Below, one piece after another: positions 9,078 to 17,359 of a stretch of DNA of 64,000 nt. Below the pieces are notes generated by a model. That model made no database searches and was not told where the DNA came from. It was given only the letters and a program-made list of their open reading frames with translations. The stretch's first letter is position 1. The number at the start of each line of letters is the position of its first letter. Location: positions 51,731-115,730 of the forward strand of contig NZ_VIGC02000020.1 in assembly GCF_006569185.2 (NCBI RefSeq), given 5' to 3'. A program made the position numbers and the translations under genes. Source of the stretch: Litorilinea aerophila (GTDB lineage: Bacteria; Chloroflexota; Anaerolineae; Caldilineales; Caldilineaceae).

Positions 9078-9803
9078 GTGTGTGCGACCAAGCGTGGGCC
9101 GGATGAGTTGCGGCCAGTGCAGTTTGAGCTGGACTATGTCATGTACCCGGAGGGATCGGTCCTGATCTCCATGGGCAATACCAAGGTCCTCTGCAATGCC
9201 ACCGTCGAGGAGAATCTCCCCCGGTGGCTGCGCCACGGCAAGTTTCGCCATGGGTGGGTTACGGCGGAATACGCCATGTTACCCCGCAGCACCCAGGAGC
9301 GAAACAACCGGGAAACCTTGACCCCTAAGGGCCGAACCCAGGAGATCAAGCGGCTCATCGCCAGAAGCCTGCGTGGGGCTGTGGACCTGGAGAAGTTGGG
9401 CGAACGGCAAATCGTGGTGGACTGCGACGTTATCCAGGCGGATGGGGGCACGCGGACCGCCGCCATCACCGGCGGCTATGTGGCTCTGGCCCTGGCCATC
9501 CGACGTCTGGAGCACAAGAACCTGGTGCCACCTGGGGTGATTAAACAGGCCGTGGCCGCGGTCAGCGTGGGGCTGGTCAACGGCAAGGCGGTGCTGGATC
9601 TGGACTACGAGATGGATCTGGCCGCCGACGTGGATCTGAACGTGGTCATGACTTCCGACGGCCGATACGTGGAGGTGCAGGGAACGGCCGAGGGGCAGCC
9701 GTTCAGCCGGGGGGCACTCAACGCCATGTTGCTCCTGGCCGAGATGGGGATCAGCCAGTTGCTCACCCTGCAGAACGAGGCCCTGGCCCGGGCCAGGATT
9801 TGA
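9078..9803 (+). CDS. rph: Ribonuclease PH
   Basis: A phosphorolytic 3'-5' exoribonuclease of 241 residues that trims tRNA 3' ends, which suits its place just after two tRNA genes without encoded CCA. Conserved blocks include [53 protein letters not shown], the catalytic-site [32 protein letters not shown], and [15 protein letters not shown] chose the GTG at 9078 because AGGAAAGGA lies 7 nt before it and the length matches the family. ATGs at 9051 and 9024 would add 9 or 18 residues without an SD site. The gene converges with the next one, with only 4 bp between stops. Confidence 0.95.
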   Translation: MCATKRGPDELRPVQFELDYVMYPEGSVLISMGNTKVLCNATVEENLPRWLRHGKFRHGWVTAEYAMLPRSTQERNNRETLTPKGRTQEIKRLIARSLRGAVDLEKLGERQIVVDCDVIQADGGTRTAAITGGYVALALAIRRLEHKNLVPPGVIKQAVAAVSVGLVNGKAVLDLDYEMDLAADVDLNVVMTSDGRYVEVQGTAEGQPFSRGALNAMLLLAEMGISQLLTLQNEALARARI

Positions 9804-9807
9804 CGGC

Positions 9808-10728
9808 TCAGGTCGTGTCCTGGCCGGTCTGGGCCTGGTAGTAGGCCCGACATTCTGCTTCTCGCCCCCGCACAATGCGCTTGCCCCGCAGGGGGCCAAA
9901 GCGTGCCGTGACTACCGTCCACTGGCCGTTGCCCCGGCGATCATCCCGGTAGATCACCACCCAATCCCGGGTCATCCCCAGTTCATGGGCCCGGGCCGTG
10001 TTGGAGAAAAGGGCCGTGTAGTGGTGTTCCCCGCGCTGGGTGTGGAGGATGGGTAGCCACGCCTCACCGGTCGGGTTAAAGCGCCGGGGCGCGATGGTGG
10101 GCAGGCGGTTGGCCTGTGCTTTCTCCCGGTATTCCCGGTCGATGTCCAGCAGTTCGGCCACCGGTGGCTCCTCCGATTCGCCAGGCGGGGAGGATATCTG
10201 TGGCGCTTCCTGTCGAGGACGCCGATGCAGGCGGCCGGCTAGCGATTCCCGCACGGCCCGCAGGCGGCGTGGCCCAAAGCCCGGCACCTGTTCCAGACGG
10301 CCATCGTAGGCCGCGGCCAGCAGGTCGCCCAAGGTCTCAATTCCCAACTCCTCGTGGATTCGGCTGGCCAGGATTGGCCCGATGCCCGGGACGGTGGTCA
10401 GAACCCGCTCCGGGCGAATATTCCCGCGCAGGCGTTCCAGCAGCGGCGTAGTACCGGTGTGAATCAGCTGCTCGATGGAGCGGGCCAGGGACTTGCCGAT
10501 GGTCGGCAGTCGCTCCAGCCCTTCCAGCCCTTCTTCTTCCAACAGCTGGTGGATCGGTCGGTTCAGGCCACGGATGGTTTCTGCCGCGTTGTAATAGGCC
10601 CGCACCCGAAATGGATTTGCCTGCTGGGCATCCAGCAACTGGGCAATTTCCTCCAGCCGGCTGGCGATTTCCCGGTTGCTTGGCGTCGTTTGGGGCTTCC
10701 CGTCAACTGGGTTTCGATTCCCCGTCAT
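9808..10728 (-). CDS. Helix-hairpin-helix protein with a PolX-like N-terminal domain
   Basis: A 306-residue soluble protein. Residues of about 15-100 (NREIASRLEEIAQLLDAQQ, then NPFRVRAYYNAAETIRGL and GLERLPTIGKSLARSIEQL) resemble the 8-kDa lyase/HhH domain of family X DNA polymerases. Two further HhH motifs follow (LTTVPGIGPILASRI and LEQVPGFGPRRLRAV). A disordered linker then leads to a C-terminal domain with ARGHELG-like and RDDRRGNGQWTVVTARFGPL segments. No polymerase palm with its catalytic Asp residues is present. The start at 10728 is chosen because GGAGGAG lies 6 nt upstream; the frame continues 46 codons upstream without SD support. Its role is probably in DNA binding or repair, but the exact function is unknown. 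Confidence 0.75.
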   Translation of the reverse strand: MTGNRNPVDGKPQTTPSNREIASRLEEIAQLLDAQQANPFRVRAYYNAAETIRGLNRPIHQLLEEEGLEGLERLPTIGKSLARSIEQLIHTGTTPLLERLRGNIRPERVLTTVPGIGPILASRIHEELGIETLGDLLAAAYDGRLEQVPGFGPRRLRAVRESLAGRLHRRPRQEAPQISSPPGESEEPPVAELLDIDREYREKAQANRLPTIAPRRFNPTGEAWLPILHTQRGEHHYTALFSNTARAHELGMTRDWVVIYRDDRRGNGQWTVVTARFGPLRGKRIVRGREAECRAYYQAQTGQDTT

Positions 10729-10903
10729 GGTTGTCTCCTCCACGCCACGGCTTTGACTCAAGCTCGGACCTCTGGACCCACCTTCCTGATTGAACCTCGA
10801 TAGTCCCTGTTGCATCCAGCTTTCCACCTCTCCTTGAGTATACACCGGCTTCGTATAGGGCGTCATATCGTGGCGAATTCGTGTTCCTCTGTGGAATCTG
10901 GGG

Positions 10904-10947
10904 CTGAAAATGAAACAGGGACGAAACCCTGGGGCGGATTTCGTCCC
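10904..10947 (-). terminator. Probable terminator of the large subtilase gene
   Basis: GGGACGAAA (10918-10926) and TTTCGTCCC (10939-10947) form a 9-bp stem. Read leftward, the hairpin is followed by a T-rich stretch (TGTTTCATTTTC). It lies about 140 bp downstream of the subtilase stop. Confidence 0.5.
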
Positions 10948-10993
10948 TGCCTGGGACCTATTTCATGGCCTGGCCATCAGCTCACTGATGACT

Positions 10994-11083
10994 CTCCTGC
11001 AAAAAGCCACGGATTAGACGGTTCACACGGATTTTCTTTCTGGAAAATCTGTGTTCATCTGTGAAATCTGTGGTCTCTGCAGT
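10994..11083. repeat. Dispersed intergenic repeat, partial or composite copy
   Basis: CTCCTGCAAAAAG at the left and CTCTGCAG at the right resemble the ends of the 120-bp repeat family seen at 27932, 29194 and 36159. The interior instead contains AATCTGTGTTCATC and AAATCTGTGG, which recur in reverse at 27881-27912. It looks like a diverged or nested copy and encodes nothing. Confidence 0.5.
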
Positions 11084-11087
11084 GAAC

Positions 11088-14000
11088 TCATTGTTGGATC
11101 ACCGGCAAGAAAATCTGATGGTTCTGGCTGGGCCCAGCCGGACCCTCCGGATTTACTGGTTGACCATTGGTGGGCTCGGCCGGCTCCTCCGGCGCATCAG
11201 GGCTCTGCTCGGCCGGTGGCTGGCTGTCGGGCGCCGGCGCTTCTGGCGCTGTGGGTTCCTGGCCTGGATCGGCGGGAGCCTCTTCCTGAGGCGGCTCCGC
11301 CACAGGCTCTTCCTCGGTTGGTGCCGGCTCTTCTGCCACAGGCTCTTCCTCGGCTGGTGTCGGCTCTTCCGCCACAGGTTCCTCGACCGCGGGCTCCTCA
11401 TCCGCCGGATCTTGTGGCGCCGGGGCGGCATCCGGTCCAGTGGGCGAGTCCTGAGGCTCTGGCCCCTGGATCGTCTGGTCCGTGGATTCCGGCCCGGGGA
11501 GGCTGACCTGCTCCCAGAAGAGGGGCGGGGCCAGGACTGGATTCGTCTCGTTGAGGGAAGGCCGGTTATTGACACTCAGCCCCTGCCCGTCGCTCGCCAC
11601 GTCAGCAGGCTCGGGCGACGAATCCGTACCCGGTTCTTCCTGCATCTGGGGATCCTGCGGCGATGTGCTGTTCCAGTTGACGCTGTTCCAGTTGACACTG
11701 TTCCAGTTGACGCTATTCCAGTTCACGCTGTTCCAGTTGACACTATTCCAGTTCACACTGGTCCAATCCACAGGCTCGGAGCCGGTGGAGAGGAGCTGGC
11801 TGGGCTGGTAAGTGTTATTGGTTGTGGGCACAGCGGCACCGGAGCCATAGTTGCGCAGCAACTCGAGCGCCCGGGCCACGTTGATGATACCGGCGCCGGC
11901 GCCGGGTTCACCCGGAAGCGGGGTGGCCGAGGCGGTCAAGAGATACTTAACCTGGTCCGGGTTGAGGTCGGGCTGGGCCTGGAGCAGGAGTGCGGCGGCG
12001 CCGGCCACCACGGCGCTGGCCACGGATGTTCCCGAGGCCACAAAGCCTGTTCGGGTGCCATGGCCGCCGGGATCCAAATAGGTGGCCTGGTAATCCTGGA
12101 AATAGCGGTCAAAGTTGGAGCCTTCAGCCAGGCTGGAGACGATGTAGGCTCCCGGCGCGATCAAGTCTGGCCGGGTGACGCCATCCGGCGTGACGCCAAA
12201 GGCCGAGAAGGGGGCGATGGCATCATCGGTGGGGTCGATGGTGCCCTGGTCCTCGGCGGCTCCGACCGCGATAACGAAGGGATCGTTGGCCGGCGGGAAG
12301 ACCTCCACCGGCTCACGGGAGCCGTTGTTGCCCCCGGCCACCACCACCACGATGCCGTTGAACCACAGGATCTCCACCGCCGCGTTCAGCGGACTGTTGT
12401 GGTAGGAATCGGCCCCCACGGTGCTGTTCAATGAGAGGTTGACCACCCGGATGTTGTAGGCATCCTTGTGATCCAGGATCCACTGGAGGCCGGCGATCAC
12501 ATCAGACTCCCGGGAGGCCCCCCACTGGTCGCTGACCCGGACGTTCAGGAGCTCCGCCTGGGGAGCCACGCCCCGGTAGTACCCACCGCTGGCGGCCCCG
12601 TTGCTGCCGATGATGCCGGCCACGTAGGTGCCATGGCCGTACTCGTCCGCTACGGCGCCCACCGGGGAATAGCTGGCAATGACCCGGCTACCTGCGCCAT
12701 CGGGTCGGGCCAGGTCTGGCGCCATCTGCCAGATTCCACTGTCCACCACAGCCACCCGTACACCCTGGCCCTGGTAGCCGTGCTCCCATGCCTCCAGCGC
12801 GCCGATGGTTTTGAGGTAGGTGTGGGGCAGGAGCGGAGCCAGGGTCGCGTCCAGGCGGGCCGGGTATTGGCGCGTCCCGAAGGCCAGCCAGACGTCGCCT
12901 TCGGAAGCCCCGTCCAGGGTGACGGCCAGCTCCAGCTGGTCGCCGGCCGGTATGACGAACGGCCCATTGTTGAAGGCAAACTTGAACTTCTTCCATCCGT
13001 TGTCCAGATTGGTCGCGGCGGATGTGGCGGCCAGGGTCTGGACGGTACGGCCGGTGCTGTCAATCTGGTTCAGCGTTGCCTGGAGCTGGACCCGCTGCCC
13101 CGGGCTATCCTCTGGCCGGGTGACCCACAGTTCCAGGGAAGCCCCCGCGGCCACTTGCACCGTGGTGCTCAGGGTGGGGAGACGCCAGCGCTGGATCTGG
13201 TCCGGCGAGAGGGGGCCGCCTGGGGCGTCCAGACGTCGAATGCGGAGGCCCGGCCCAGAATCCCGGTCCGCATCGTAGTTATACAGCGGGCTGTCGGATG
13301 GCTCTTCGGGCGCCAGCGGTAGAATCGGGTGGGAGGAGGTATCCCCCTGGTTGGCCACCGGATCATTGTACAGATAAAAGCTCGACGCCTGAAGGTAATT
13401 GTTCGCCAGCCGGGCCGACACGTAGGAGGCCAGTTGCCGGGTGCCGAAAGCGAACACCAGGTCATTGGCAGAGCGCCCATCGACGGTCAAGGCCAGTTCC
13501 AGGCGATGGTGAGCAGGCAAGATATAGCTGACAGGCGGGAAGCTCAGGGTGACCCGCTGCCAGCGGTGTGTCCAGTTGCTCTTGGCCCGTTCTCCCCGGG
13601 CGATGGTGGCGACCCGGTTGCCCGCCTCGTCCACGTGGAAGAGGGCTGCCTGAATTCGGACCTCCGCATTGGGGTCGAGTGTCTGGTCTGGGGGGATGGC
13701 CGCGTAAACGCGGAGGGTCACATTGCCCTGCAGGATCTGGGCCGATGCCAGGGGCGGAGTGCGCCAGTATTGGATCTGGTCGCTACCGGCGGACGCATCC
13801 AGGTCACCACCCCGGCGGATCAGGAGGCCAGGTGCATTGTCTCGATCAGTGTCGTAGTTGAACAGGGTGGTGCCAGACGGCACCTCCTGGCGCAGAGGCA
13901 GGATAGGCTGGGCCGGGGTGTTTCCGTTGCTGCTGGCGTAGAGGTAAAACCGGTTCTCCACAACCCCCCTGGACTCCACCGAGGCGTCCAGGCTGATCCA

Positions 14001-14339
14001 GCGCACATCGGGCAGCTCGGCCAGGAGCGGCACTGCTTCCCCGGCCAGCTCTGCGGCGAAGGCGTTGATGATGGGCAGCTCCTTGGTGATCACGCCACCC
14101 TGTTGGCGAATCCAACTTTCAATCTCCTGGTTGACCCCGGCCTTTTGGACGATAATGGGAAGAGTGCTGCCAGGTTGGCGGTTGACCAGTTCGAGAAGGG
14201 CCGGCTGAATCTTGTTGGCGGCTACCGGTGAGGGAGCTACCAAGACCGAGGAGAGGATCAGGGCCAACATGATGGCCCATCGGATGGCGTTCCCCCACGA
14301 CTTCCCTCCACTGAGCACGGCGATCTGGCTGTGAATCAT
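11088..14339 (-). CDS. Large secreted subtilisin-family (S8) peptidase with VNWNS repeats and acidic tail
   Basis: A 1083-residue exported serine protease. The ATG at 14339 follows AAGGGGG; the frame runs 34 codons further up, directly abutting the upstream stop. In order: signal peptide (about 1-42), an I9-like pro-region (about 45-125), two tandem copies of a beta-rich domain of about 175 residues (about 131-311 and 321-498), then the catalytic domain with Asp533 (VAVVDSGIW), His569 (YGHGTYVAGI) and Ser772 (SGTSVASAVVAGAAAL). Residues 857-892 are seven pentapeptide units (VDWTS, then six VNWNS). A disordered tail rich in Glu, Pro and Ala follows, ending in IFLPVIQQ. The role is probably extracellular protein degradation or processing. 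The insertion between pro-region and catalytic domain is unusual. Confidence 0.9.
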   Translation of the reverse strand: MIHSQIAVLSGGKSWGNAIRWAIMLALILSSVLVAPSPVAANKIQPALLELVNRQPGSTLPIIVQKAGVNQEIESWIRQQGGVITKELPIINAFAAELAGEAVPLLAELPDVRWISLDASVESRGVVENRFYLYASSNGNTPAQPILPLRQEVPSGTTLFNYDTDRDNAPGLLIRRGGDLDASAGSDQIQYWRTPPLASAQILQGNVTLRVYAAIPPDQTLDPNAEVRIQAALFHVDEAGNRVATIARGERAKSNWTHRWQRVTLSFPPVSYILPAHHRLELALTVDGRSANDLVFAFGTRQLASYVSARLANNYLQASSFYLYNDPVANQGDTSSHPILPLAPEEPSDSPLYNYDADRDSGPGLRIRRLDAPGGPLSPDQIQRWRLPTLSTTVQVAAGASLELWVTRPEDSPGQRVQLQATLNQIDSTGRTVQTLAATSAATNLDNGWKKFKFAFNNGPFVIPAGDQLELAVTLDGASEGDVWLAFGTRQYPARLDATLAPLLPHTYLKTIGALEAWEHGYQGQGVRVAVVDSGIWQMAPDLARPDGAGSRVIASYSPVGAVADEYGHGTYVAGIIGSNGAASGGYYRGVAPQAELLNVRVSDQWGASRESDVIAGLQWILDHKDAYNIRVVNLSLNSTVGADSYHNSPLNAAVEILWFNGIVVVVAGGNNGSREPVEVFPPANDPFVIAVGAAEDQGTIDPTDDAIAPFSAFGVTPDGVTRPDLIAPGAYIVSSLAEGSNFDRYFQDYQATYLDPGGHGTRTGFVASGTSVASAVVAGAAALLLQAQPDLNPDQVKYLLTASATPLPGEPGAGAGIINVARALELLRNYGSGAAVPTTNNTYQPSQLLSTGSEPVDWTSVNWNSVNWNSVNWNSVNWNSVNWNSVNWNSTSPQDPQMQEEPGTDSSPEPADVASDGQGLSVNNRPSLNETNPVLAPPLFWEQVSLPGPESTDQTIQGPEPQDSPTGPDAAPAPQDPADEEPAVEEPVAEEPTPAEEEPVAEEPAPTEEEPVAEPPQEEAPADPGQEPTAPEAPAPDSQPPAEQSPDAPEEPAEPTNGQPVNPEGPAGPSQNHQIFLPVIQQ
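11672..11778 (-). repeat. 15-bp tandem coding repeat (VNWNS pentapeptide)
   Basis: Seven 15-bp units encode VDWTS followed by six VNWNS within the subtilase. The units differ at a few third positions (for example GTTGAC versus GTTCAC), so the amino acid repeat is kept while the DNA drifts. This suggests selection on the peptide. It is not a CRISPR array. Confidence 0.9.
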
Positions 14340-14441
14340 CGGCTGAACCCCCTTCAATAGGTTCAATGCAGCGGTGAGCCCGTGCTGACCGGACTTGGAT
14401 GGTGCATGGATCATCGTCACATGAATTCGTCTGTCTTGCAT

Positions 14442-17327
14442 TTATCGTTCTCGGTGACTCAAAGATGGCGTCATCATATCCATCAGATAGGGTTCATCCC
14501 ATGGCTGCCGAATGGGTTCCCCGGTCCGGGCGTAGGCCGTGTTGGCCGAGTTGACCACCAGATCGGGGCCGTGGGTTTCCACCAGCTTGCGGAACGCCTG
14601 GACTACCTGTGGATCGAACTGGGTGCCCTGATGCCGCTCCACCTCAGCCAGGATCTCCTCTACGCTCATGCCGCGGCGGTAAGGCCGATCCGAGGCCATG
14701 GCCTCCACCGCATCGGCCAGCCCCAGAATGCGGGCCTCCAGCGGGATTTCCTCGCCAGCCAGGCGGTCGGGATAGCCGGTGCCGTCATAGCGTTCATGGT
14801 GGTGGCGCACAAAGGGAACCAGCTGGTGGAGGGCCTGAAATTCCTTCAACAGATCTGCGCCGATGGTCACGTGATCTTTGACAATGCGATACTCTTCTGG
14901 CGTCAGGCGATCCGGCTTGAAGAGGATGGCCTCGGGAATGGCCAGCTTGCCGATGTCGTGGACGAGCCCTGCCTTGCGCACCAGTTCCACCCGCTCCGGC
15001 GGTAGGCCCAGGGTTTCAGCGATCAGCGCGGCATAGCGGGCCACATGCATGGAGTGCTCCAGAACGTATGGATCCCGCAGGTCGATGGAGCGGGCCAGGG
15101 CCAGCAGCAGGTCTTCGTTCAAAGTGAGGACCTGTTCTGTCTGCTTGCGAAGCTGGCTGTTGATCTCCCGGAGCCGGGCGATCATGGCCTTGGTGGTTTC
15201 AATGTACTGCCGCTGGCTGATCTGCAGCATGAGCAGGGGCACCAGGATGATCAACGTGCCCGAGGGGCCTGCGGTGGCGTAGCTGAAGATGAGGGCATAG
15301 GCCACCAACCCCAGGACCAGATAGTTGGGCCCCAGCCAGCGGAAACGTTCCATCCAGATGCGTTTGACCGGATGGCCGGTGTTGAGGCTCACCGCGACGG
15401 CCACGAGCCCGGTGGTCGATATGTAGACCAGGCAGGAGGCCAATAGGGTCATTCCCAGCTGGATGGGCAGCGGCCAGGTGGCCAGGGGGCGACCCAGCAG
15501 AGAGACCAGCCAGATGGTAAGCAGGCTGGCAATGGTATGGTTGCTGAAGTTGAAGATCAGTCGGCTCCACCTGGCGCCGTGCTTGATGTAGGCCACCGCC
15601 GTGATGACCAGGCTGAGCAGGATGGCGCCATAGGGCCCGAAGGCCAGGCTTCCGGCAATCAGGGGGGCAACCGACGTGGATACGGAGGTGTCTTTGGCGT
15701 AGATGTCGGTGGCCATCCCCTCCAACAGCACCGCCAGCAGCCCGAAGACCAATAACCCTACCCAGTCGGGCGCGCCGGCTTCCCGCAGGAAGAAAATGAT
15801 CAACAGGCCGGCCACCGCAGCCGTGCCGGCGACAAAAACGTTGAGCAGCCGGGCAGATGGCGTAAAACTGGGGGCCTTTTCGCCATCCGCCTCTTCACTG
15901 TCCATCTCTGCAGAAGGCGAACCTTCCGGCCGACCGGTCCGATGCCAGCCCTGGCCGGCCCTTTCCTGTTGTTCCTGGCGGGTAAAGAGGGGCGAGTGCA
16001 GGAAGGAGGAATGCGGCCACGGTTCCGGCTCCGATGCCGTTTCTGTGGACTCCGTGCCTTCGGATACGCCGCCCATGACACCCAACAAAGTGTGGGTGGG
16101 GAGCGGCTCTTCCCCAAAAACAATGGTTCGATTACGCCCAAAGTGCTTGGCCTGGTAGACCGCCAGATCAGCCTGGTGGATCAACTCCTCGGCCGAAAGC
16201 TCGTCGGTCGGGTTGCGGGTCGCGATGCCAAAGCTCATGGTGGCCTTGATGGGGGCCGGATGGGTGGAGATGGTGAATTCCGCCGCCTCGATGGCCTTGC
16301 GCATGGCCTCCACCTGGATGAACGCCTGATCCGCGGTGGTGCCGGGCATCAAAATGGCGAACTCTTCGCCACCGAAGCGGGCCACCACGTCCACATCCCG
16401 GGCCGAAGCCTGGAGGATCTGGGCCACCTTCTTCAACACCTCGTCACCGGCTAGATGGCCGTAGGAGTTGTTGATTTCCCGCAACAGGTCCAGATCCGCC
16501 ATGACAATGCTCAGGGGCCGGCTGAGGGAACGGGCACGCTCCAGTTCCCGGGCCAGGTAGGAATCCAGATAGCGGGCGTTGAACAGGCCGGTCTTGGGAT
16601 CCAGTTCCGTCTGGCGCTGGAGGGCCGGGAGCCGGATGACCCGGTAGAGCAGATAGGCCACGAAAAGGACCAGCACCACGGCATAGGGGTTGACCATCCA
16701 GATGAAGGCAGAGCTGGCGCCCAGGGAGAGCATGCCGAAGTCAATGGCCAGGGTAGTCATGGTAAAGATGCCCGATTCAGACAGGCTCTGCCCCCGGGCC
16801 AGCTGTACGGCCAGCCCGACCATGAGGTGATTGACGACGGTGAAGGCCGCCAGGGCGCTGAGCAACGCCAGGGCGTCCACCAGCTGGGTGGGGCCGGGGA
16901 GGGTTTTAACCTGTTCGAAAATTGCTCCTGCAAAGGCCACTGTAATGGCGAAGGAGGCGATGTTGAAGCTCTGGATGTACCAGAGGTAGCGATGCCAGAG
17001 CCACTCCACCAGGTGCGCCACGGTGATCACCACGATGGTGGCGGGCACCCCCCAGAGGACGAAACTGGCGCCGTAGACGATCCAGCTCAGGTTGTAGCTG
17101 GTGCGGGCCGTGGCACCTTCGATCTTGAAAATTTGCAGCAGGGCCGCCAGTCCGCAGGTGACCGCAATCAGCCAGCCCGATGTGGGATCCATCTGACGCG
17201 CATACCAGGCGGTCAGGGTGCCGCCCAGGACGATGGTGCCCAAAATGTATATCTTTGCCAACAACGATATTTTGTGCATGGTGTGTGCTTCGTCCTCCAA
17301 AGCGGGCTCCTGTCCCCTGTTTCCCAT
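14442..17327 (-). CDS. Membrane GGDEF / HD-GYP bifunctional cyclic-di-GMP protein with two membrane modules
   Basis: A 961-residue protein. The ATG at 17327 follows AAGGAGGGGAG, and starting there removes an overlap with the kinase gene upstream. A first block of several TM helices (about 20-235) leads to a GGDEF domain with motif GGEEF at 319-323 and an apparent RxxD inhibitory site just before it (RDVD), so diguanylate cyclase activity is plausible. A hydrophilic linker leads to a second TM block (about 490-690) and a coiled segment. A C-terminal HD-GYP phosphodiesterase domain follows, with HDIGK at 790-794 and HHERYDGTGYP. Both making and breaking of c-di-GMP could reside in one chain. 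The second TM block plus HD-GYP looks like a fused second protein. It is the last gene of a three-gene signalling block. Confidence 0.9.
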   Translation of the reverse strand: MGNRGQEPALEDEAHTMHKISLLAKIYILGTIVLGGTLTAWYARQMDPTSGWLIAVTCGLAALLQIFKIEGATARTSYNLSWIVYGASFVLWGVPATIVVITVAHLVEWLWHRYLWYIQSFNIASFAITVAFAGAIFEQVKTLPGPTQLVDALALLSALAAFTVVNHLMVGLAVQLARGQSLSESGIFTMTTLAIDFGMLSLGASSAFIWMVNPYAVVLVLFVAYLLYRVIRLPALQRQTELDPKTGLFNARYLDSYLARELERARSLSRPLSIVMADLDLLREINNSYGHLAGDEVLKKVAQILQASARDVDVVARFGGEEFAILMPGTTADQAFIQVEAMRKAIEAAEFTISTHPAPIKATMSFGIATRNPTDELSAEELIHQADLAVYQAKHFGRNRTIVFGEEPLPTHTLLGVMGGVSEGTESTETASEPEPWPHSSFLHSPLFTRQEQQERAGQGWHRTGRPEGSPSAEMDSEEADGEKAPSFTPSARLLNVFVAGTAAVAGLLIIFFLREAGAPDWVGLLVFGLLAVLLEGMATDIYAKDTSVSTSVAPLIAGSLAFGPYGAILLSLVITAVAYIKHGARWSRLIFNFSNHTIASLLTIWLVSLLGRPLATWPLPIQLGMTLLASCLVYISTTGLVAVAVSLNTGHPVKRIWMERFRWLGPNYLVLGLVAYALIFSYATAGPSGTLIILVPLLMLQISQRQYIETTKAMIARLREINSQLRKQTEQVLTLNEDLLLALARSIDLRDPYVLEHSMHVARYAALIAETLGLPPERVELVRKAGLVHDIGKLAIPEAILFKPDRLTPEEYRIVKDHVTIGADLLKEFQALHQLVPFVRHHHERYDGTGYPDRLAGEEIPLEARILGLADAVEAMASDRPYRRGMSVEEILAEVERHQGTQFDPQVVQAFRKLVETHGPDLVVNSANTAYARTGEPIRQPWDEPYLMDMMTPSLSHRER

Positions 17328-17359
17328 CTCCCCTCCTTCTATCCCTCCAGGAGGAGAGG

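Noticed and set aside
11672..11778. Possible CRISPR-like short repeats
   Set aside because: The 15-bp units have no spacers and are in frame, encoding VNWNS inside the subtilase.
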